From positions 1 to 64,000 of the forward strand of contig NZ_FOOT01000011.1 in assembly GCF_900113285.1 (NCBI RefSeq): DNA of 64,000 nt. Reading direction: 5' to 3'. The DNA comes from Pontibacter chinhatensis. Lineage in GTDB: Bacteria > Bacteroidota > Bacteroidia > Cytophagales > Hymenobacteraceae. The position numbers and the translations under genes were made by a program. This document shows positions 61,920 through 64,000 of the stretch, piece by piece; positions within the stretch are counted from its first letter, which is position 1; the number at the start of each line of letters is the position of its first letter. Below the pieces are notes generated by a model. The model ran no database searches. It was not told where the DNA came from and saw only the letters and a list, made by a program, of their open reading frames with translations.

Positions 61920-63077
61920 ATGGATATGAACGAAGAACGACTTAAACGCTGGCGACTGGTACTGGGCAGCGAAACAAAGGAAGAGCTGACGGTGCCGCTC
62001 TCTAAGCTGGAAACAGGGATAGACAAGACCCTGGAGGCCCTTTATAACGGTGACAAAGGCAGAGGAGGACTCGGTGCTTCCTCCCCGAATGTAGCCCGCT
62101 GGCTTGGCGATATCCGGGAGTATTTCCCCAATACGGTAGTAAAGGTGATGCAGCAGGATGCACTCAAACGGCTTAACCTGACCTCCATGCTCATGGAGCC
62201 GGAGATGCTCGAGTCCGTCGTGCCGGATGTGCACCTGGTCGCCAACCTCATGACGCTAAGCCGGGTGATACCCGAAAAGACAAAGGACACAGCCCGGCAG
62301 GTCGTGCGCAAGGTGGTGGAAGAGCTGATGCAGAAGCTGGCCGCTCCCACACAGCAGGCAATCAGCGGCAGCCTTAACCGCTCCACCCGGAGCCGCAGGC
62401 CGCGCCATAACGAGATTAATTGGCCTGCCACCATTCTCAAAAACCTGCGCCATTACCAGCCCGAATACAATACCATCATCCCTGAAACACGCATTGGCTA
62501 CGGCCGCAGGCGCAAAGCATTAAAGGACATTGTGCTGTGCATCGACCAGAGCGGTTCCATGGGTACATCCGTGGTATATTCCGGTATTTTCGGGGCCGTA
62601 ATGGGCTCCATACCGGCTGTGCAGACAAAAATGGTTGTTTTCGACACGGCCGTAGCTGACCTGACGGAAGAGCTGCAGGACCCGGTGGAACTGCTGTTCG
62701 GAGTGCAACTGGGAGGAGGGACCGACATTCACCAGGCCCTGTCCTACTGCCAGCAAATCATCACCCGGCCAACTGACACCGTGCTGGTGCTCATCACCGA
62801 CCTGTATGAAGGGGGAGACGAAAAGGAAATGCGTAAGATGGCGGCACAGCTGGTTAACGCCGGTGTGCAGGTGGTCACCCTGCTGGCCCTGAACGACGAC
62901 GGCGCTCCCTCCTACGACCACAGCAACGCAGAGTATCTTGCCTCCATCGGCATACCTGTCTTTGCCTGCACGCCCGATAAATTCCCGGACCTGATGGCAA
63001 GTGCCCTGAGCAAGCAGGACATCGGGCAGTGGGCAGCGGCACAGGATATCAAAGTCACATCGGCAAACCCAGCATAA
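61920..63077 (+). CDS. von Willebrand factor A (CoxE-like) domain protein
   Basis: 385 aa. Residues 1-195 are helical. The vWA domain has an intact MIDAS: CIDQSGSMGTS (DxSxS), LGGGTDIHQA (Thr) and LITDLYEGGD (Asp). It is the metal-dependent partner of the MoxR ATPase and probably couples ATPase action to target binding. The start at 61920 follows the DUF5682 stop by 2 bp. Last gene of the operon; a strong hairpin follows at 63160-63194. Confidence 0.93.
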   Translation: MDMNEERLKRWRLVLGSETKEELTVPLSKLETGIDKTLEALYNGDKGRGGLGASSPNVARWLGDIREYFPNTVVKVMQQDALKRLNLTSMLMEPEMLESVVPDVHLVANLMTLSRVIPEKTKDTARQVVRKVVEELMQKLAAPTQQAISGSLNRSTRSRRPRHNEINWPATILKNLRHYQPEYNTIIPETRIGYGRRRKALKDIVLCIDQSGSMGTSVVYSGIFGAVMGSIPAVQTKMVVFDTAVADLTEELQDPVELLFGVQLGGGTDIHQALSYCQQIITRPTDTVLVLITDLYEGGDEKEMRKMAAQLVNAGVQVVTLLALNDDGAPSYDHSNAEYLASIGIPVFACTPDKFPDLMASALSKQDIGQWAAAQDIKVTSANPA

Positions 63078-63159
63078 AAGTTCCGGCTTCCCCCATTCCA
63101 GACATTGGGACCTTGAGCTTGAGCCTGAAGGACCAAGCCATATTATCAAAGCAATGAAC

Positions 63160-63200
63160 CCTGTACCTGTAGCTGGATTAGCTACAGGTACAGGATTTTC
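63160..63200 (+). terminator. Intrinsic terminator of the MoxR-vWA operon
   Basis: CCTGTACCTGTAGCT and its perfect complement (63160-63174, 63180-63194) with a 5-nt loop, followed by ATTTTCC. A 15-bp stem with a modest T-run, 83 bp after the vWA stop. Confidence 0.8.
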
Positions 63201-63277
63201 CTGCCCAAAGCGCATCTCTCGGCTGATGCTTGAAAGTGCTTTATCGATCCACCCTTTTAGCTGAATGAGCCCGGCAA

Positions 63278-63433
63278 TCAGTTGTCAGCGGCCAGTTCAA
63301 ACACCTCCCGGTAAACCTGCTCTATTCTTTCTTTTTCAGGATCTGCGCTCTTATTAATCTGCGCTCTTATTAAAAACTCTCCGATGCTTCGGACACTCCA
63401 ATTGCAGTCAGGCATTTTAAACATCGCCACCAT
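63278..63433 (-). CDS. Possible small protein, 51 aa
   Basis: Minus-strand frame starting MVAMFKMPDCNWSVRSIGEF and ending ERIEQVYREVFELAADN. The C-terminal half looks like a real amphipathic helix, but I do not recognise a family. A 16-bp tandem duplication (ATCTGCGCTCTTATTA twice, about 63343-63374) lies inside it. Because 16 is not a multiple of three, the duplication shifts the frame, so the gene may be a decayed or recently altered one. Confidence 0.35.
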   Translation of the reverse strand: MVAMFKMPDCNWSVRSIGEFLIRAQINKSADPEKERIEQVYREVFELAADN

Positions 63434-63913
63434 GTAAAGTAAAAACGTTAACCAACACAGTAAAACATGTAGAACACGCTGGATTTACAGTAAAATGATT
63501 ACATGTAGACTGAATGTTGGTACAGAAGGCTATAGTATAACCAAACGCTGCTCACCTACCCAATCCTGAACTTTAAAGCATCACTGAGCGAAGTCCTCTT
63601 CAACAAAAAAGGAGTGCGCTACAGGCTCCGACACTAAACAGCTTGCTGCGTGACGCATACCCCCAGTTTCTCCACAAGCCGAGCAGGCTCTTTGTGATGG
63701 TGTGGTCACGGTAAGAGCATCGCCTTTAACGAGGAAGGGGGCTGCGGCTAACCCATAGTCTTCAAAGGCAACCTGTCTGCCAGAACACGCACGAAATCCC
63801 TGAATCTGAAGAAAACCACACTGCGCTAACTGTTTACCGGCCAACGGAACATGAAATGAAAGTTACAAAGGCAAACACATTGGGCAGTCAGGTACAGCAA
63901 GCCCTCCTGCCTG
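63434..63913. other. Intergenic region near the right end
   Basis: 480 bp with no gene I can support. A minus-strand frame at 63581-63844 has no domain, low-complexity composition and no credible start context. Confidence 0.45.
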
Positions 63914-64000
63914 CTACTTCTTCCACTTCTGTGCAATCCGGATGGCTGTTTCCAGCATGTAGGGCTGCCAGTTTTCGATACGCCAGTCGGAATGAGCGAG
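63914..64000 (-). CDS. 3' end of an unknown CDS running off the window
   Basis: Minus-strand frame open to the window end, with last residues SDWRIENWQPYMLETAIRIA then QKWKK and a TAG stop. Composition is protein-like and host-like, but 28 residues are too few to name a family. Confidence 0.5.
   Translation of the reverse strand, partial: LAHSDWRIENWQPYMLETAIRIAQKWKK

Noticed and set aside
63581..63844. 87-codon minus-strand frame near the right end, with a CxxC-like stretch
   Set aside because: Single CxxC only, no family resemblance, poor start; most likely chance.

Overview
The window reads as a Bacteroidota chromosome, most like the Hymenobacteraceae/Pontibacter lineage. The evidence is a SusC/SusD pair, many lipoproteins with Bacteroidota-type signals, a GG-leader RiPP system of Bacteroidota type, weak Shine-Dalgarno use, and a dense TATACTT/AAGTATA word. 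The genus is an inference. No rRNA, CRISPR array or complete tRNA was seen.

1-15.8 kb: eleven minus-strand genes read as one catabolic locus: glpD, glpK, glpF, glpT, susC, susD, a phospholipase-D-like lipoprotein, a calcineurin-like phosphoesterase, and two GDPD lipoproteins flanking an SGNH hydrolase. Together they could take glycerophospholipids or glycerophosphodiesters from the cell surface to dihydroxyacetone phosphate.

16.3-25.9 kb: a urease locus, ureABC-ureEFGD-hypAB, followed by a three-gene FecCD/BtuF-type ABC importer that is probably for nickel. UreC carries an N-terminal twin-arginine-like leader and has Val instead of the usual flap Cys. hypA and hypB are present although no hydrogenase is in view.

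26.8-32 kb: an integrated element. A tRNA-Met 3' half with its terminator (att scar) is followed by a frameshifted tyrosine recombinase, a broken and partly inverted HipB/HipA-type toxin-antitoxin locus with two perfect HipB-like operators, a Fic protein with palindromic operators over its start, and a RadC-like JAB protein.

32-42.2 kb: an AT-rich block holding a grasp-with-spasm type RiPP (graspetide-like) cluster: a beta-propeller-like protein, ATP-grasp maturase, SPASM maturase, C39-peptidase ABC exporter, HlyD adaptor and a 49-residue GG-leader precursor at 32908-33057. An 82-bp repeat (80% identical, gap-free) lies upstream of both the precursor and the maturation operon.

42.5-52.4 kb: a membrane-stress cluster (YbjN-like, PspA, YqiJ-like, flotillin/YqiK, DUF4375 protein, 1652-residue AAA+ ATPase). 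An XRE/S24 regulator is divergent from it. 53.7-63.1 kb: a WYL regulator fused to a phytanoyl-CoA-dioxygenase-like domain, divergent from a five-gene MoxR-vWA operon (SWIM zinc finger, DUF5691, MoxR ATPase, DUF5682, vWA) that ends in a strong hairpin. The last 0.9 kb has a possible small gene and the 3' end of another CDS running off the window.
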